64,000 nucleotides of DNA, from positions 26,025,909-26,089,908 of the forward strand of contig NC_054081.1 in the NCBI RefSeq assembly GCF_017562075.2. Direction: 5' to 3'. The notes below the pieces were generated by a model. It was not told the origin of the DNA and made no database searches. It saw only the letters and a program-made list of their open reading frames with translations. This stretch comes from Anopheles merus (lineage: Eukaryota; Arthropoda; Insecta; Diptera; Culicidae). Position numbers and translations under genes: made by a program. Shown in pieces: positions 17,166 through 28,799 of this stretch (positions are counted from its first letter, which is position 1; every line of letters begins with the position of its first letter).

Positions 17166-17702
17166 TTGCGGAGGATGTCTTTGTGCGTTGATACTTATAT
17201 TCCCACCGCTCTCCTGCTAGGAGATGAGTATCGTGTTTACCGATGCGACCGGGATGCCACTAACAGCTCTCACTCTCGTGGAGGTGTTGTTTTAATTGCA
17301 TGCAACGTTTCTCTTCTTTCTTATGTGCTTCCTACGTTGCCGCAACTGTTAGAACTCACTTGCGTATGTATTCAGTTATGCGACCACCGTTTGTTTATTG
17401 CCGCTGCCTACCTGCCTCCTAACCATAGCATGAATGAGGAGAAAATAAGTGCATTAATCGACTTCGTTGCTAATATCTGCACTACTCTTGGTCCGAGAGA
17501 CAGATTCATGCTTATTGGTGATTTCAACCAGTCTACGCTATCCTGGACATCGTCAGCGTCAGAGGAAAATGGAGCTGCTTTTGATTTCTATGAGCCTCAT
17601 GCACGCTCTGCGCGCAGTGTCCAGTTCGTTGATGGTTTGCATCAGAGTGGACTATACCAGCTTAACTTCAATACTAACTCATCGGGCGAATACTTGACCT
17701 AA
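17166..17702 (+). pseudogene. LINE endonuclease domain (truncated N-terminus)
   Basis: The frame includes GDEYRVYRCDRDATNSSHSR followed by GGVVLIACNV, then AAAYLPPNHSMNEEK and FMLIGDFNQSTLSW, the Asp/Asn block of APE-type endonucleases. The catalytic Glu region is missing because the copy starts too late. The frame stops at 17702; a weak continuation with TTIDEHHPLLDF (the SDH-like block) follows to 17800. Confidence 0.8.
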
Positions 17703-17803
17703 TTTACGCAAATTGGCCAGCTGCATCTACATGTTCTTCAATACGTGTCTGTGAATATCCCCTTACTACTATCGACGAACACCACCCTCTGCTTGACTTT
17801 GAT

Positions 17804-18660
17804 TTGGACAACGTAGCCCCAGTTACGATCGCTACAGCCATTGATGCTGATGTAAGGCTGAATTATGCTCGTGTTGACCTTCCAAAATTGGAGCGATTGA
17901 TTTTATCTTTTGACAATTATTTTAACTGTTCGGACAATTCAACCATTGACGATGCCACAAAAGCTTTTTGTGAGTTCAAGAGATCTGCTATATGTGAATG
18001 CACTCCTGTTAAAATTCCTCGTCGTGGGCCATCATGGGCTGATCGCACACTAAATGCATTAAAAAAAGAAAAGCCTATTCTGATCAATGAGCAGAACGAA
18101 ACAGCACGTCACGTCTTTACTACAACAGAGTTCATTCTCTCTATCGCCGATATAATAGATCATGTCACCGAAGGTATTTGAAAAAAACTGCACGTTCCCT
18201 CTGCAAGTACCCTAGGCGCTTTTGGAGTTATATGGACGAAAAACGAAAATCTGCTGGGCTACCAAGCATTATGCGTTATGACGGTCACAGTGCCTGTTCC
18301 CTGCCAGAAATGTGTAAATTGTTTGCCTTGCGCTTCAAGGACAACTTCGCTTCCCAAACTACTGGTCCAGAAGATGTGGCCAATGCTCTCTCTAACACAC
18401 CTGTTGGTGCACTGCTCCCTATGCTACCAGTCATCACCGTCGATACGATCACCTCTGCCATCAAACGTGTCAAATCCTCATATACTCCTGGCCCAGATGG
18501 TATACCGGCCGTTATCCTAAAGTGGTGTGCTTCTGCGCTTGCTCCCTCGCTGATGAAGATTTTTAAGGCATCCCTGAGATGTGGAACCTTTCCTGCCACT
18601 TGGAAATCTTCCTGGATGACACCCATCTACAAGAAGGGCTGTAAGAATGATGCTGTAAAC
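17804..18660 (+). pseudogene. LINE linker and N-terminal RT part before the hAT insertion
   Basis: Frames 17804-18181 and 18178 onward cover the linker (RRGPSWADRTLNALKKEK, then FWSYMDEKRKSAGLPSIM) and RT block SSYTPGPDGIPAVILKWCAS, followed by MTPIYKKGCKNDAVN. The text breaks at the hAT target duplication CTGTAAAC (18653-18660) and resumes at 20318 with YRGITSLSVCAKVFE. Confidence 0.85.
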
Positions 18661-20309
18661 CAGCTGTGTCAAACTCATTTCATCAGAGGGCCGCAAGTAC
18701 AGATTTTCAGTGATTCGCGGGCCGCAAATGTGAGAATAAAAACTATACCTCAATATTTATATAAAATACTGTTTAAAATCATTATTGTTAAACAAATTGA
18801 CTTTTTGTACTCCTCGCTTCAAATCTGGAATAGTTTCCTATTTACAAATTTGCTGTGTTATTTTTCATTGTGCACTTTTTTATTTCGAAAAATAGTTTAA
18901 TGTACTTTTAAAGTCACATGCATTTTTTATCCTTATTATTAAAATACGACATTTTTCATTAGTCGCGTTCTAACACGGTAGTTCTGTTAGAAAATATCGT
19001 CCAACCACACTTTTTCACTAAGGTATCTTTTTCGCGAGGCGAATCATTTTCAAGCCATCCAAGCTATGCATCGCTGGATGAATAACAAATATATTTGCCT
19101 GCAATTTTTTGACAGATCAAGAGAAAAATTGTAATAAAACGTGTTTAAACATATTTTTTGCTAATTTCCATGTTCCAAGAACCCGTATTTTACAAATATT
19201 TTTTTAAATTACGATAATTTTATCTGACAAAGATTCGTTTTTTGACACTTGAAGGGAGATGATTCGCGAATTGAGGTAGTGGACTGTGTGAGCTAATCTA
19301 TGGAAATAAGCTATACATCGCAGGACTTCGGCATTTCGATTATTTTAATCCTTAATCTAAATACTCATGGCTTAAGCGTAATCATATCATTTTGGTTTTG
19401 ATTTTTGGGGAGGTTGGAAAGTACATTAATTCGTTTTGTAGAATGTGGGGTACACATAATTCCAACTTGGCAACAATCATTTTTATTAACATTTATGGTG
19501 GCATGATTATGAATAAAACAGAAGTGGCTTTAATCGAACATCAAAAATGTAACATTCTAAGGTCGGAGCCGTGCAAATTCGTTCGAAAAAGAATTTCGGA
19601 GCCCAATGAATCCTTAACTCGGCACTCGGGGGCATAATTGGTCAAATTCGGGTAATTGGGGCATGGTCAAATTCGGTAGGACCGACCAGATCCATTTCTC
19701 ACTGCAGATTAGCCGCTCCGTGCGACAACCGATGACTCCAATGGTTCCGAATGGCATTAAACGGCTCTATAAGCTTCGGTCGGCACCGAACGGAACTGTT
19801 GGTTTGATTTGGACGGATCAGGAGTCAGAATAGCTAAGATCAAAAATGACGATTCTGACAATCCAGCACTAGTTGTTGCGAAGATTCCAAGTGTGTGTAT
19901 GAAAGTATTTCATTCCTTTTTCGTTTGTAGAAGGTTGACGCAAATCTATTTTTCCATATTTTTCCATAGAATGTGCAATCGAGTGTACACAACATTGTGC
20001 TAATATTCAGAATTTCATCGAAACATAATGAGTTTGCATTCAAATCAATTTTTCTTAAGGGTTTCAATTGTTCTGTACGATTGTGCAGCATAAGTTTATG
20101 AGATGTTATGGTTACATTCATGTTAGATTCAAAAAATATACCATCAAAATGATTGTTCTTCTCTGGAAAATTTTTTACAATTAGACAAATAGTAATAACA
20201 GTTTTTTGGTTTGCAGTGCATTTAGCAATTCTCAAAATATTCTCGCGAGCCGCATTCAGCATTGACGAGGGCCGCATGCGGCCCGCGGGCCCCCAGTTTG
20301 ACATACCTG
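18661..20309 (+). mobile_element. Non-autonomous hAT element, 1649 bp
   Basis: The terminal repeats are CAGCTGTGTCAAACT at the left and, read inward from the right, CAGGTATGTCAAACTGGGGG. The 8 bp target duplication is CTGTAAAC (18653-18660 and 20310-20317). Removing the element restores the LINE reading NDAVNYRGITSL. GC-rich subterminal GGGCCGC/GCGGCCC motifs occur at both ends, as in many hAT MITE-like elements. No transposase motif is visible, and the ORFs inside (for example 20304-19840 minus) lack family features. Confidence 0.9.
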
Positions 20310-20317
20310 CTGTAAAC

Positions 20318-21554
20318 TATCGTGGCATAACCTCACTCAGCGTGTGTGCAAAGGTGTTTGAAATGCTAATCTACGAGCCATTGTTGGCCTCGGCCTGCAA
20401 CTATATTAGTGTGAATCAACATGGTTTTGTACCCAGGTGATCTACAACGACTAATCTACTAAAATTTGTTAGCAAATGCCATAAATCTATCGATACCGGT
20501 TTACAACTAGATGCTATTTATACGGATATCAAGGCAGCTCGAAAACTCGACTTACTTGGTCTCCCAAACCCTATGATAATGTGGCTTAGATCGTACCTTA
20601 CAGATCGTCCATATTCTGTGAAGTTAGGCCCGTACATGTCAAGTCCAGTGCATGCATCTTCTGGAGTCCCGCAGGGCAGCAACCTGGGTCCTTTGCTGTT
20701 CCTTCTTTTCATTAACGACGTGACGTTGATCCTTCCGGCTGATAATCACCTACTGTACGCAGATGACGCGAAAATTTTTCGTGTTATTCGTGAACCAGAA
20801 GACCACGCCCGACTTCCTTGCATGAGTTCCAGTGTTGGTGCAACCGTAATGCTTTATCCCTATGCATAGATAAATGTGAAGCCATCACTTTCAGTCGTTC
20901 TCGCTGCCCATCATTGTATGAATATGCGCTTGATGGACAGTCCTTGGCGCGAAAACAATGTGTTAAGGATCTAAGTGTTTTGCTCGATATAAAACTATCA
21001 TTTAAGGATCAGCTGGATCAAGTAGTAGCCAGCAGCAATAGAATGCTAGGACTAGTTATCAATATGACTCGCGAGCTTAATGATATAACTTGCACCAAGG
21101 CGCTCTATTCCTCACTTATCCGGTCGTTGATGGAATATGCAAATATCGTTTGGTGGCCAACTGCAGCGCGTCCATTAGCTCGATTGGAATCAATCCAGCG
21201 CAAAATTTCACGATTTGCACTTCGCTCATGGAACTAAAGGCTCGATTACCGAACTAGGTGTTTACTACTCGGGCTACCAACCCTAAGTGAGCCAGGTTGT
21301 CGTTCATCACGGGACTTCTCGACGGCCGTATTGACTCTCCGTCACTACTGGCTGCCATCAATCTGTACGTTCCGGCCAGGCCGCTCCGGACTCGGGCAAT
21401 GTTGGCCCTCGACGACCGTAGAACGCAATTTGGCTCCTCTGACCCGTTCCTACTGATGTGCCGTGCTTTCAACGCAGTCAGCGACGCTTTTGAGCCGAGG
21501 ATTTCGCCAACTGAGCTTAATGATCGTGTTTCTGTGTTAAATTTGGTTCCATAG
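20318..21554 (+). pseudogene. LINE RT C-terminal part after the hAT insertion
   Basis: Blocks in order are YRGITSLSVCAKVFEMLIY, NQHGFVPR, an internally shortened DIKAA region near 20530, GVPQGSNLGPLLFLLFINDV, the catalytic YADDAKIF and VKDLSVLLDIKLSFKDQLDQ. The C-terminal LLDGRIDSPSLLAAINLYVP ends at 21554. Stops occur at 20441, 20869 and 21237. The palm motif is intact but the protein is broken. Confidence 0.85.
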
Positions 21555-21683
21555 TGCACACTTTTATGTTCTATGTTATTGTAATCCACTGTAAAGAACT
21601 AATTGTAAAACATTGCTAAAATGGTTCGAGAGGGCATTATTGTCCATCGATAGACAAATAAACATAAACATAAACATAAATAC

Positions 21684-22411
21684 TTTAGCGGTCTCAACTA
21701 GGATTGCCTCCGTTTTTGGTCGTCGCGGTACGGGTTTAACTGGGCCGTTGTGTTCACTCGCTCTTGTTTGCTTACCCTCTGCCATGACTCCCATCTTCTT
21801 CTTGCGTTGGGCCTTTTTGCTGACAACCGTGCTCCATAGCTCACCGTTCTCTGAGTTTTTCCCCGATTGGCTGTACTCTGCATCTGGGCGGTTACAAGAG
21901 GGGGCATCGTTTTTTGCTCGTTTAGCGTCCTCTGCTTCCTCTGGCGTTCTCACTTTCCTACTTCTCTTCCCAGTCATAGGTGTTTCTAGAGGTTCCGATT
22001 GGACCTCGCGAAGCGCCTTTTCAGCCCTCTCCGCTCGCAACTTCATCGTCAACAGCTCCCGTTCGATACACGATAACGCCGAGAGGATGCTTACTGACAT
22101 CTTTTTGATCGGAGCATGTACATTCGTATACGTATTCAGCTTCCTTGCTACCACCAGGGCTTCTTGCAGTTTGCTGGCACTAACCTCGAAACCTAGTTCC
22201 TTGATAGGATGGGAAGCTTCCTGGCACTCCATGCTGGCTGAAGTCTGCTCTTCTGGCGTAACTTCAATGACATCCACCGCCGGTGATACAGAACCCTGCA
22301 CATTATCATCCGGGGGCGATCTTGGTGTCTTGTTGCTACGACCAAAAAAGGCGCCTATGTCCTTAAGGGCAGACCCTAGCGGACGAGGATGAAGCGATTC
22401 GTTTCCGTTCA
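21684..22411 (-). CDS. R1-clade LINE ORF1, N-terminal part
   Basis: From a likely start at 22411 (MNGNESLHPRPLGSALKDI) the frame runs through a Glu/Lys-rich helix (LTMKLRAERAEKALREVQ, probable coiled coil) and basic Lys/Arg clusters (GKRSRKVRTPEEAEDAKRAK). It reaches VPRRPKTEAILVETAK, where the CR1/Jockey-type LINE interrupts it. The same protein resumes at 17100. An upstream extension to 22532 is open but looks like 5' UTR. ORF1 proteins of R1-clade LINEs show this layout of coiled coil first and zinc knuckles last. Confidence 0.75.
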
Positions 22412-23160
22412 TTCCGTCAGGCGAATCCAGATACGCAGCGCATTTAGTTCTTTGAGTGCATGCGCACCCTAAGACGCTAACCGCGCACGGTACGTGTATA
22501 CGCACCCTAATGCTTCTTCCGCACTCACGCACTACGTTAACTCAAAGGCACTCACGCACTCGATGATCATAATACCACGCAAACAATGAGACTCCAAATT
22601 TTGAGCAATTCAGGCCAAGGGGTATGAGGAAGCTTGAGGAAGCAAGGAGAAACGCGCTGCGATGAGAGCTCGCATTCTGTTTTACACGCGCGCTTCACAA
22701 ACACCAATACAAATACCGTGCTTTGAAGAGCCGTCTGGGAATGTGTGTGTCTTCTTTCATCGAGCTCAACAACTTGGAGCTGCTCGTCACATCGTGTTGT
22801 CTCGCTTACACTACAGCATCGAACCATCGCTCCGTATGTCCCCCCTCCTACGCGTACAAAACCACCAGTACAGCGCGACGCTTTGTCGGAGATGGTTGTG
22901 CGCGTTTTGTTCTAAGTCCCGCGCGCAGTGTTTGTGCGCTGGTGCGCATTTCGTTCAAAGTCTCGTGCGCCGGTGTGTTTTGGTAAAGTGTGAAGTGAAT
23001 AAACAGTGTGCACAGATGCACATGCAGTGTGTGCATCGGCAGGTAAGAATTTGCTGAACAGAGTCAACGCAGATTCTCGACAAATTTCCCGCAACCTGGC
23101 TCGACCCGGTACTTTGCAGTATGACGCCATTCGTGAGTACGAAGGATTCTAAATGTGTTG
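22412..23160 (-). other. Region upstream of R1 ORF1 with a dispersed repeat
   Basis: It may hold the R1 5' UTR; I cannot locate the 5' end. Bases 22587-22720 are an inverted copy of 34205-34355 (shared CACGCAAACAATGAGA and GAGGAAGCTTGAGGAAGCAA). The rest (22730-23160) is rich in GCGC/GTGC words without a supported ORF. Confidence 0.4.
22587..22720 (+). repeat. Dispersed repeat, copy 1
   Basis: Shares more than 100 bp with 34205-34355 in reverse, with few differences. No terminal repeat or duplication that I can see identifies its class. A short relative (CAGGCGAGGGGTATGAGG) occurs at 42282-42299. Confidence 0.6.
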
Positions 23161-23774
23161 TGAAAGTGTAATTTATGTTTCAATAAAGTGTTTCATGAAA
23201 TAAAAAATGACCGTGTTTTTGTTTGTTGTTTGAATAATTACGTATTTGCGATCGTGGCAATGCATGAAAGAAAACGAGAAACGAAAGAAATAAATATCTT
23301 TAGATGTGTTGGTAGCATGACTGGAAAGAACACAAACACTTTGAGAACTGCAGAGCGCACCGTGCGTTACGGGTGGGGAGGGGGAGGACTCGCGCGAGGG
23401 TGTAATCATTACCCCTCACGTGACGATTGAATCGAAACGTAGAACAATAGCACTACCTAAGTCGCACTCGTCCAAACACTGAATGGATTAAACGTGAATT
23501 AATAAATCGTCAAGGCAAATATTAGTTTAATTTTTTTTTAAATCGAAAATAAGTTGTCCATTAAATTCATGAACAAGTACAAAAACACGTTAAAAAAGGT
23601 TTGAATCCTGGAGACCTTATGTCAAGTGACGAATTTTTAAAATACTCTAGTTTCTTTCACTTGATCCCATTAATGCACCTTCATGAACAATTTCACCATG
23701 TCATGTTTATACACCTTGAATGTGATGCACTCGCAATTGAAATCCTCCCCCCCCCCCTACAAATTATACCACTG
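23161..23774. other. Stretch without recognised features
   Basis: AT-rich DNA with a poly-C run (23747-23757). ORFs are short and without family motifs. Confidence 0.5.
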
Positions 23775-23962
23775 GGCCGGTCTGGTGGTACAGTCGGCAA
23801 CTCGTACGACTTAACAACATGCCTGTCATGGACTCAAGCCCTGAATATAATGTATTCCCTGGTATGGTAATAAAAAAAGACATTGAAAGCCAAGTCCACA
23901 AGTAGTGGTACAGGTAGGCCTTGACAGACAACGGTTCTTGTGCCAAAGAAAAAGAAGAAGAA
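23775..23962 (+). mobile_element. tRNA-derived SINE (SINE200 type), diverged copy
   Basis: It begins GGCCGGTCTGGTGGTACAGT, with an A-box-like TGGTACAGTCGGCAACTCG and a B-box-like GGACTCAAGCCC that mark a tRNA ancestor. The body ends in CCAAAGAAAAAGAAGAAGAA. This matches the layout of the copies at 29404 and 62270. The internal pol III promoter drives transcription of such SINEs, which rely on LINE proteins to move. Some substitutions make it older than the 29.4 kb copy. Confidence 0.85.
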
Positions 23963-25290
23963 AATTGATTCAATTTACCCTTCTTGATTACAATCAAATA
24001 TTCAAAGAAAAAAATGTATGATACTTACCTTCAATGTTTGATAAAACAGCAACAACCATTGCTGCAGTTATAAGCTGGTTAAATGGCATTATATAAACTA
24101 CCAATGAGCAATTTTTTGTTTTTCAATTGAAAGTCAATCGCACAACACAGATTGCTAGCTAATTTTAATGAGTTTGCACTATATTTCGAGCGAAGATCAA
24201 TACTTGAAATTCTATTCCGGATAATTGTTATATCAGTTGTTGTATCACTGCTGCAAGGAAATAAAAAGTGTTATATATAAAATTATATATTTAAATTTAT
24301 ATACACTACATACAGTTAAATTTATATACACTACATACATACAGTAAATATACACATGTGCTATGTTCTATGAGATATGTGCTGGGTAAGAAAACTGTCG
24401 CAAGCGAGACTCCATGCACGGAATCAGGTTCCAACGGGAACTCCATGGGAAGCGGGTTCTCACGACAACCAAATGCGGTGTCGTATGTTCGGACGGACTG
24501 AGGCAACATGATCATCACAAACGTGGATCGCAACATGACCAGCAAACAACATGGCAGCACCGAGAACACCGGCCTAGCTAAACAGCACTGAATCCAGAAG
24601 TTAGTTTTAGTCGTAGTCTAGCAGTTCGCAAATGAAGATCCCAAGTAATTTTTTTTAACTTACTCCGGGCAATCGTGAACATAATGATATATTTATAAAG
24701 TTATGTTACACAATGTTGCACACGCTGAACTTCATCGGACTCCCTGATGAACAACGTGACTTCAAAGCATCATAATATAATCTGATATTGGGGCTCTGTC
24801 CGTTTTAAGTTCGTAGGCATTGTATAGCAGTTATTGACCAGCTATTTAAATGGGTAAAATATATTGGTCTTATTCCAAGATGTATGAATTTAGATGGATG
24901 ATTTTTATCGCTTTTTCTGGCGATTTTTCTGTATGAAGATATTAAGAGTGTTTTGTGTATTCGTCAAGAAAGCTTGTTTGACCAAAAGTTTGACCAAAAA
25001 CAAGACAAGCTTGTTTGACCAAAAACAAGATCACCACCTTGTTGTGCCATTGGGTTTTTAGCTTTTTGAAAAAAAAATTTACAAGTACCAAAAATATAAT
25101 GCAGTCTTGGAAGTTGATTGTGAGTCTGACCTATGTCTGACAAAATTAGGAAAAATAAATGTGGAATTTGATGGGTGTAAAATTTTGAAATCTGTACATG
25201 TTATGAGGTGTTATGAGTTATGAATTGACCACAATTTAATCACAAGAGCACCGAGTGCAAGAATAAGCCACTTTCTCAATAGCAGGTAGG
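23963..25290. other. Stretch without recognised genes
   Basis: AT-rich. A short direct repeat (CTTGTTTGACCAAAA) recurs at 24970-25026. A 264 bp ORF on the minus strand (24569-24306) has no recognisable domain. Confidence 0.45.
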
Positions 25291-25357
25291 GGAAGAGTTA
25301 GGACGGTTCAGAGAGATTTTATATTTCAATGTAGCCGGTCTTTCGTCCAACTACGCC

Positions 25358-26120
25358 ATGTTTAACGAGACAGTAGAGAAAGTTCAATCGTTGCTGGTCT
25401 TAATCTCTGAAACTCATGTGATTGAGGAAGAAGCATTTCAGCAGTTTCATATAAATGGTTATAAGGTTGTGTCGTGTTTGTCCCACTCACGATATACAGG
25501 AGGTGTAGCTGTTTATGCCAGGAGCGAAATTGTCCTAAAGGTGATTTTTAATGAATCATTGGAGGGTAATTGGTTTCTTGGTGTTGCAGATTCAAAGGGA
25601 ATGACAGAAGGCAAATAACGGCATATTGTATCAAGGCATATTGTCAAGTGCGGGTAACTCAAGGTTTGTAGAAATTTTGGAAGAGTGGTTCGATAGATTC
25701 TTAAATTTTAGCAAAATTAACATTGTCGTCGGTGATATCAATATTGACTGGGTGAATGTTGAAAAATCTGCGAAGCTGAAAAGCTTAATGGATTTAGTAA
25801 ATATGAAACAAAAAGTTAATGAATTCACACGAATTGCTAGGCAGAGCAGAACATTGATCGATCAGGTTTACAGTAGCACAGACTCAATCAAGGTCACTAC
25901 TGATCCGTTATTAAAAACATCGGATCATGAAACATTTGTTTTGAATATAACCGTGAAACGTTGTGAAACGATTCAACGAAAATTTAAATGCTGGAATAGG
26001 TACTCGAAATTTGGTCTTTGCAATCATGTGTCACAAGGTTTAAGGCAAGAAGCACCGAGCTTCAACGAAGCTGCAGACTTGTTATGGAACATATTGAAAA
26101 AAGCTATGGGCACTGTTTAG
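25358..26120 (+). pseudogene. Endonuclease domain of the old LINE
   Basis: Two frames, 25358-25618 and 25626-26120, cover the APE-type endonuclease from ISETHV to TSDHETF. A stop and frame change lie near 25618. The frame ends just inside an LTR-like insertion at about 26115. Confidence 0.8.
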
Positions 26121-26336
26121 TACCACATACGATAGCATGTACTGGCAAGAGGAGTGAGGAACAAGAATTTTCGGCGTAAGTGTGTGCGTGTTTTTTGCAT
26201 ACGCTGCTTGAACTGGGTGCGCGGTGCTCAGCGGTCAGTCGCGATCCAATACTCAATAAAACCACACGTGAACTGTACGATCAATTCTTCCGTGTACGGC
26301 AAATGAATCAATAAAATAATATCACAACGTAGGGCA
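26115..26336 (+). mobile_element. Solo-LTR-like insertion inside the LINE
   Basis: LINE reading breaks after KKAMG and resumes with FAKSRGTEQAPWLKRR, so 26115-26336 is foreign. It begins TGTTTAGTACC and contains two AATAAA signals (near 26259 and 26309). Its end, ATATCACAACGTAGGGC, is shared with 4305-4322 in the gypsy remnant. GGGCA flanks both sides (26109-26113, 26333-26337) and may be the duplication or part of the LTR. Confidence 0.55.
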
Positions 26337-26370
26337 AGTTTGCGAAAAGTCGCGGTACAGAACAGGCACC

Positions 26371-28334
26371 TTGGTTGAAGAGAAGACAATCTTGTCAAGA
26401 GAGACTAGTAGGTGGTATACTTTGGAACTTAGCCGTGCAAAACGGAAAAGAGACGAAGCATACCAACATTTTATTAGATCAAACTCAGGCTACGATTGGA
26501 CTGAATACACTAGACTAAGGAATGCATACAGCAGGAATCTCAAAACTACTCGAAAAAATTGCTTTAGTGGTGAGATATCTAAGCATAAAGGAAATAGCAA
26601 GGAGCTGTGCAAAGTGCTTAAAAGTTTACTAAAGCCAGAGGAATCACGCATTTCTGTTGTAAAATTGAATGGGTTGGTAGAATCGGAAGATTTAATAATA
26701 TGCCAGAAATTCAATTTGTTTTTTGTAAACAGTGTTTTAGATATAAATCAAAACATTGCTGATGCCAGAACGCCTGATGCTTTGTTTTGTAATGATGCTC
26801 CAGGAAACCAATTCAAATTTCATAAAATTACAAAAGAGAAATTAAAAACTATTTGTTTCAGTTTGTCCTAAACAGCGGGTATAGCGAATGTTAACTGTAA
26901 TACTATTCAGGATTGCTTCCATGTGGTAGGAGAGTCTCTTCTTATAGTGATAAATCAGTCGCTGGAGGAGGGTATTTTTGCGGAGCCTTGGAAGGAATCA
27001 TTGGTAATACCTATTCCTAACGTGAGCGGAGCTGCCAGTGCGGAAGAGTTTCGTCCCATCAATATGTTGCATGTACTCGAAAAGGTGCTGGAGTTGGTGG
27101 TTCAGGAGCAATTGGTCCAGTTTCTAACTCGAAATGACTTGTTAATTAGTGAACAATCAGGATATCGGCAGGGACATTATTGTGAAACTGCTTTGAATCT
27201 TGTACCGACGAGGTGGAAGCTGTTAATGGATCGAAAGGGATCGATAGTTGCGTTTTCTTAGATCTAAAAAGGGCATTTGAGACTATATGAAGACCGTTAT
27301 TGATGTTAACCTTAAGGCGTTTTGGTATTGTGGCGAAGGAGCTCATGAGATTCTTAATTTTTTTAAAAGCCAAAACTCAGAGAACTGCTTTTGGAAACTC
27401 TATATCAGAGCCTTTAGAAAATACCATTGGAGTTCCGCAAGGCAGTGTTCTTTTATCAAATTTGTTTATAATGTATGTCAATGACTTGAAACAGGTTTTG
27501 AATTTTTGTGAGACCAATCTTTTTGCCGATGATACTGTTTTGTTTATCTCGCACAAAGACAACAAGCAAGCAGAGTCTCTGATTAATTACGATTCAAACG
27601 CTATGGATGCGCTCTGGAAAACTAGCATTAAACGTTAAGAAGACTAGTTACATGGTAATGACTGCTGGTGCATCAGACAGTCCCCCATCTATCGTGATAA
27701 ATACGGAAGAAATCGAAAGAGTCCGTCAGGTTAAATATTTGGGGGTTATTTTGGACGACAGATTGAAGTTCAACACTCACATAGACTGGGTCATCGCTAA
27801 AGTGGCATCAAAATGTGGGGTTATTAGTAGACTGGCAAAAGAACTCGATTTTTTTGGGATAGTTTGGGATAGACAAGTCACTGATTTCACCAAACTTTGA
27901 TTTTTTCTCGTCGATTCTGTTTCTTGGCAATAACGGACAAATTAAAAGGCTTCAAAGATTGCAAAATCGTATTATGCGGATAGCTTTAGGGTGTGGCTGA
28001 CGTACGTCGTCATTTGTTATGCTAGATATTCTTCAGTGGATGTCTGTAGAGTAGAGGGTTGTGTATCAAACCATGACCTTTATATTTACTTTTGGGGGGT
28101 CTTTTTCCAGGGTATTTAGGGAAACGCATTGTTCGAGGATCTGATGTGCATCGGCACTGTACACGCAGAGCAAATGAGTCGAGGGGTCCCAACTTAATTT
28201 CACATGGTGCTAGAAACGCTTTGTTTTTGAAGGGGATTCAATCATACAACAGATTACCCGGAGAAATCAAGAATGCGAGTAACTTGCCAGACTTCAAACG
28301 TAGGTGTGCGGTATATATTAAACAAACTGTGTAA
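26371..28334 (+). pseudogene. Reverse transcriptase region of the old LINE
   Basis: Frames 26371-26871, 26923-27261, 27300-27638, 27607-27900 and 28092-28334 follow one another through the RT and C-terminal domain. The catalytic motif FADDTV is intact, but a frameshift or stop occurs about every 300-500 bp. This is far more decay than in the RTE copies. Confidence 0.8.
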
Positions 28335-28569
28335 TGTCATATTTGTGTAGAAGTCCTATGTCACTATGTTATGTACAACTGCACTTGTCATCATGAGCAT
28401 GATGATGATGATAAGATTTGTCTTGATGTATGAAAACAAATTAGAAAAAATATACAAGAAAGAGACAACATAAGTTTGAGACACGCGCGCGTACAAGTAG
28501 ACAATCGGATTTAGTTTAGGAAAGTTTGCTGTCTGCATGTCTGGGAGGTCGCAGCGAGATTCACTCATT

Positions 28570-28790
28570 GATGATTGTAAGTGGCCAATTCCAGATACAT
28601 TAGGTTCTCCTGCATCGGAAGGTAGTGATGCCATCGTTCGTACCAGTGGAACTGGCCATATGCATGTTACAGTGTGTCCTGATAATTTGCAATACATTGG
28701 GTTCTGCTGCTTCGGAAGGTAGTGCCCTGGAGTCGGTGTTGGCACCAGTGGAACTGGCCATATGCATGTCGCAGTTATGTCCTGATGTGT
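28570..28790 (+). repeat. Two-unit tandem repeat, ~105 bp
   Basis: Units share TCGGAAGGTAGTG, ACCAGTGGAACTGGCCATAT, GCATGT and GTCCTGAT. Unit 1 starts near 28600 and unit 2 near 28700. No larger array and no ORF with a known domain. Confidence 0.65.
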
Positions 28791-28799
28791 TCGATGGAG

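Larger units (their letters stand above)
17103..21681 (+). mobile_element. CR1/Jockey-type LINE, 5' truncated, inside R1 ORF1
   Basis: The element starts inside the endonuclease domain, continues through RT (split by a hAT at 18661-20309) and ends in (ATAAAC)n repeats at 21656-21681. The flanks share TTTA (CCATTTTA at the left, CTTTAGCGG at the right), consistent with a short target duplication. Orientation is opposite to the host R1 element. Several stops make it inactive. Confidence 0.8.
4834..22411 (-). mobile_element. R1-clade LINE split by two nested insertions
   Basis: Segments in 5'-3' order on the minus strand are ORF1 N-terminus (22411-21684), ORF1 C-terminus with zinc knuckles (17092-16529), ORF2 endonuclease (16538-15732) with its continuation to about 15652, and RT (5771-4834). 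The first gap holds a CR1/Jockey-type LINE and the second holds an RTE LINE that itself holds a hAT transposon. R1-clade elements typically have an ORF1 with CCHC knuckles and an ORF2 with an APE-type endonuclease and RT, as seen here. Removing the insertions would leave roughly 3.6 kb of element. Confidence 0.8.
25300..28420 (+). mobile_element. Old LINE with endonuclease and RT, split by an LTR-like insertion
   Basis: Reading starts at YFNVAGLSSNYAMFNETVEK. Endonuclease blocks are LLVLISETHV (Glu), VVGDINIDWV and TSDHETFVLN. RT blocks are EFRPINMLHVLEKVLE, NTIGVPQGSVLLSNLF and the catalytic FADDTVLFISHK, then QVKYLGVILDDRLKF. The C-terminal SYNRLPGEIKNASNLPDFKR ends at 28334. The 3' end is near a (GAT)n run at 28400-28415. 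Stops at 25618, 26120, 26871, 27261 and 27900, plus the insertion, make it a relic. Clade not decided; it is not R1 or RTE by its motifs. Confidence 0.8.

Noticed and set aside
23775..23850. Possible tRNA gene from A and B boxes (also 29404, 62482)
   Set aside because: Boxes belong to SINEs; there is no cloverleaf acceptor stem and the body and tail are SINE-specific.
24306..24569. Minus ORF considered as part of a retroelement
   Set aside because: No motif found; the surrounding DNA has no matching structure.
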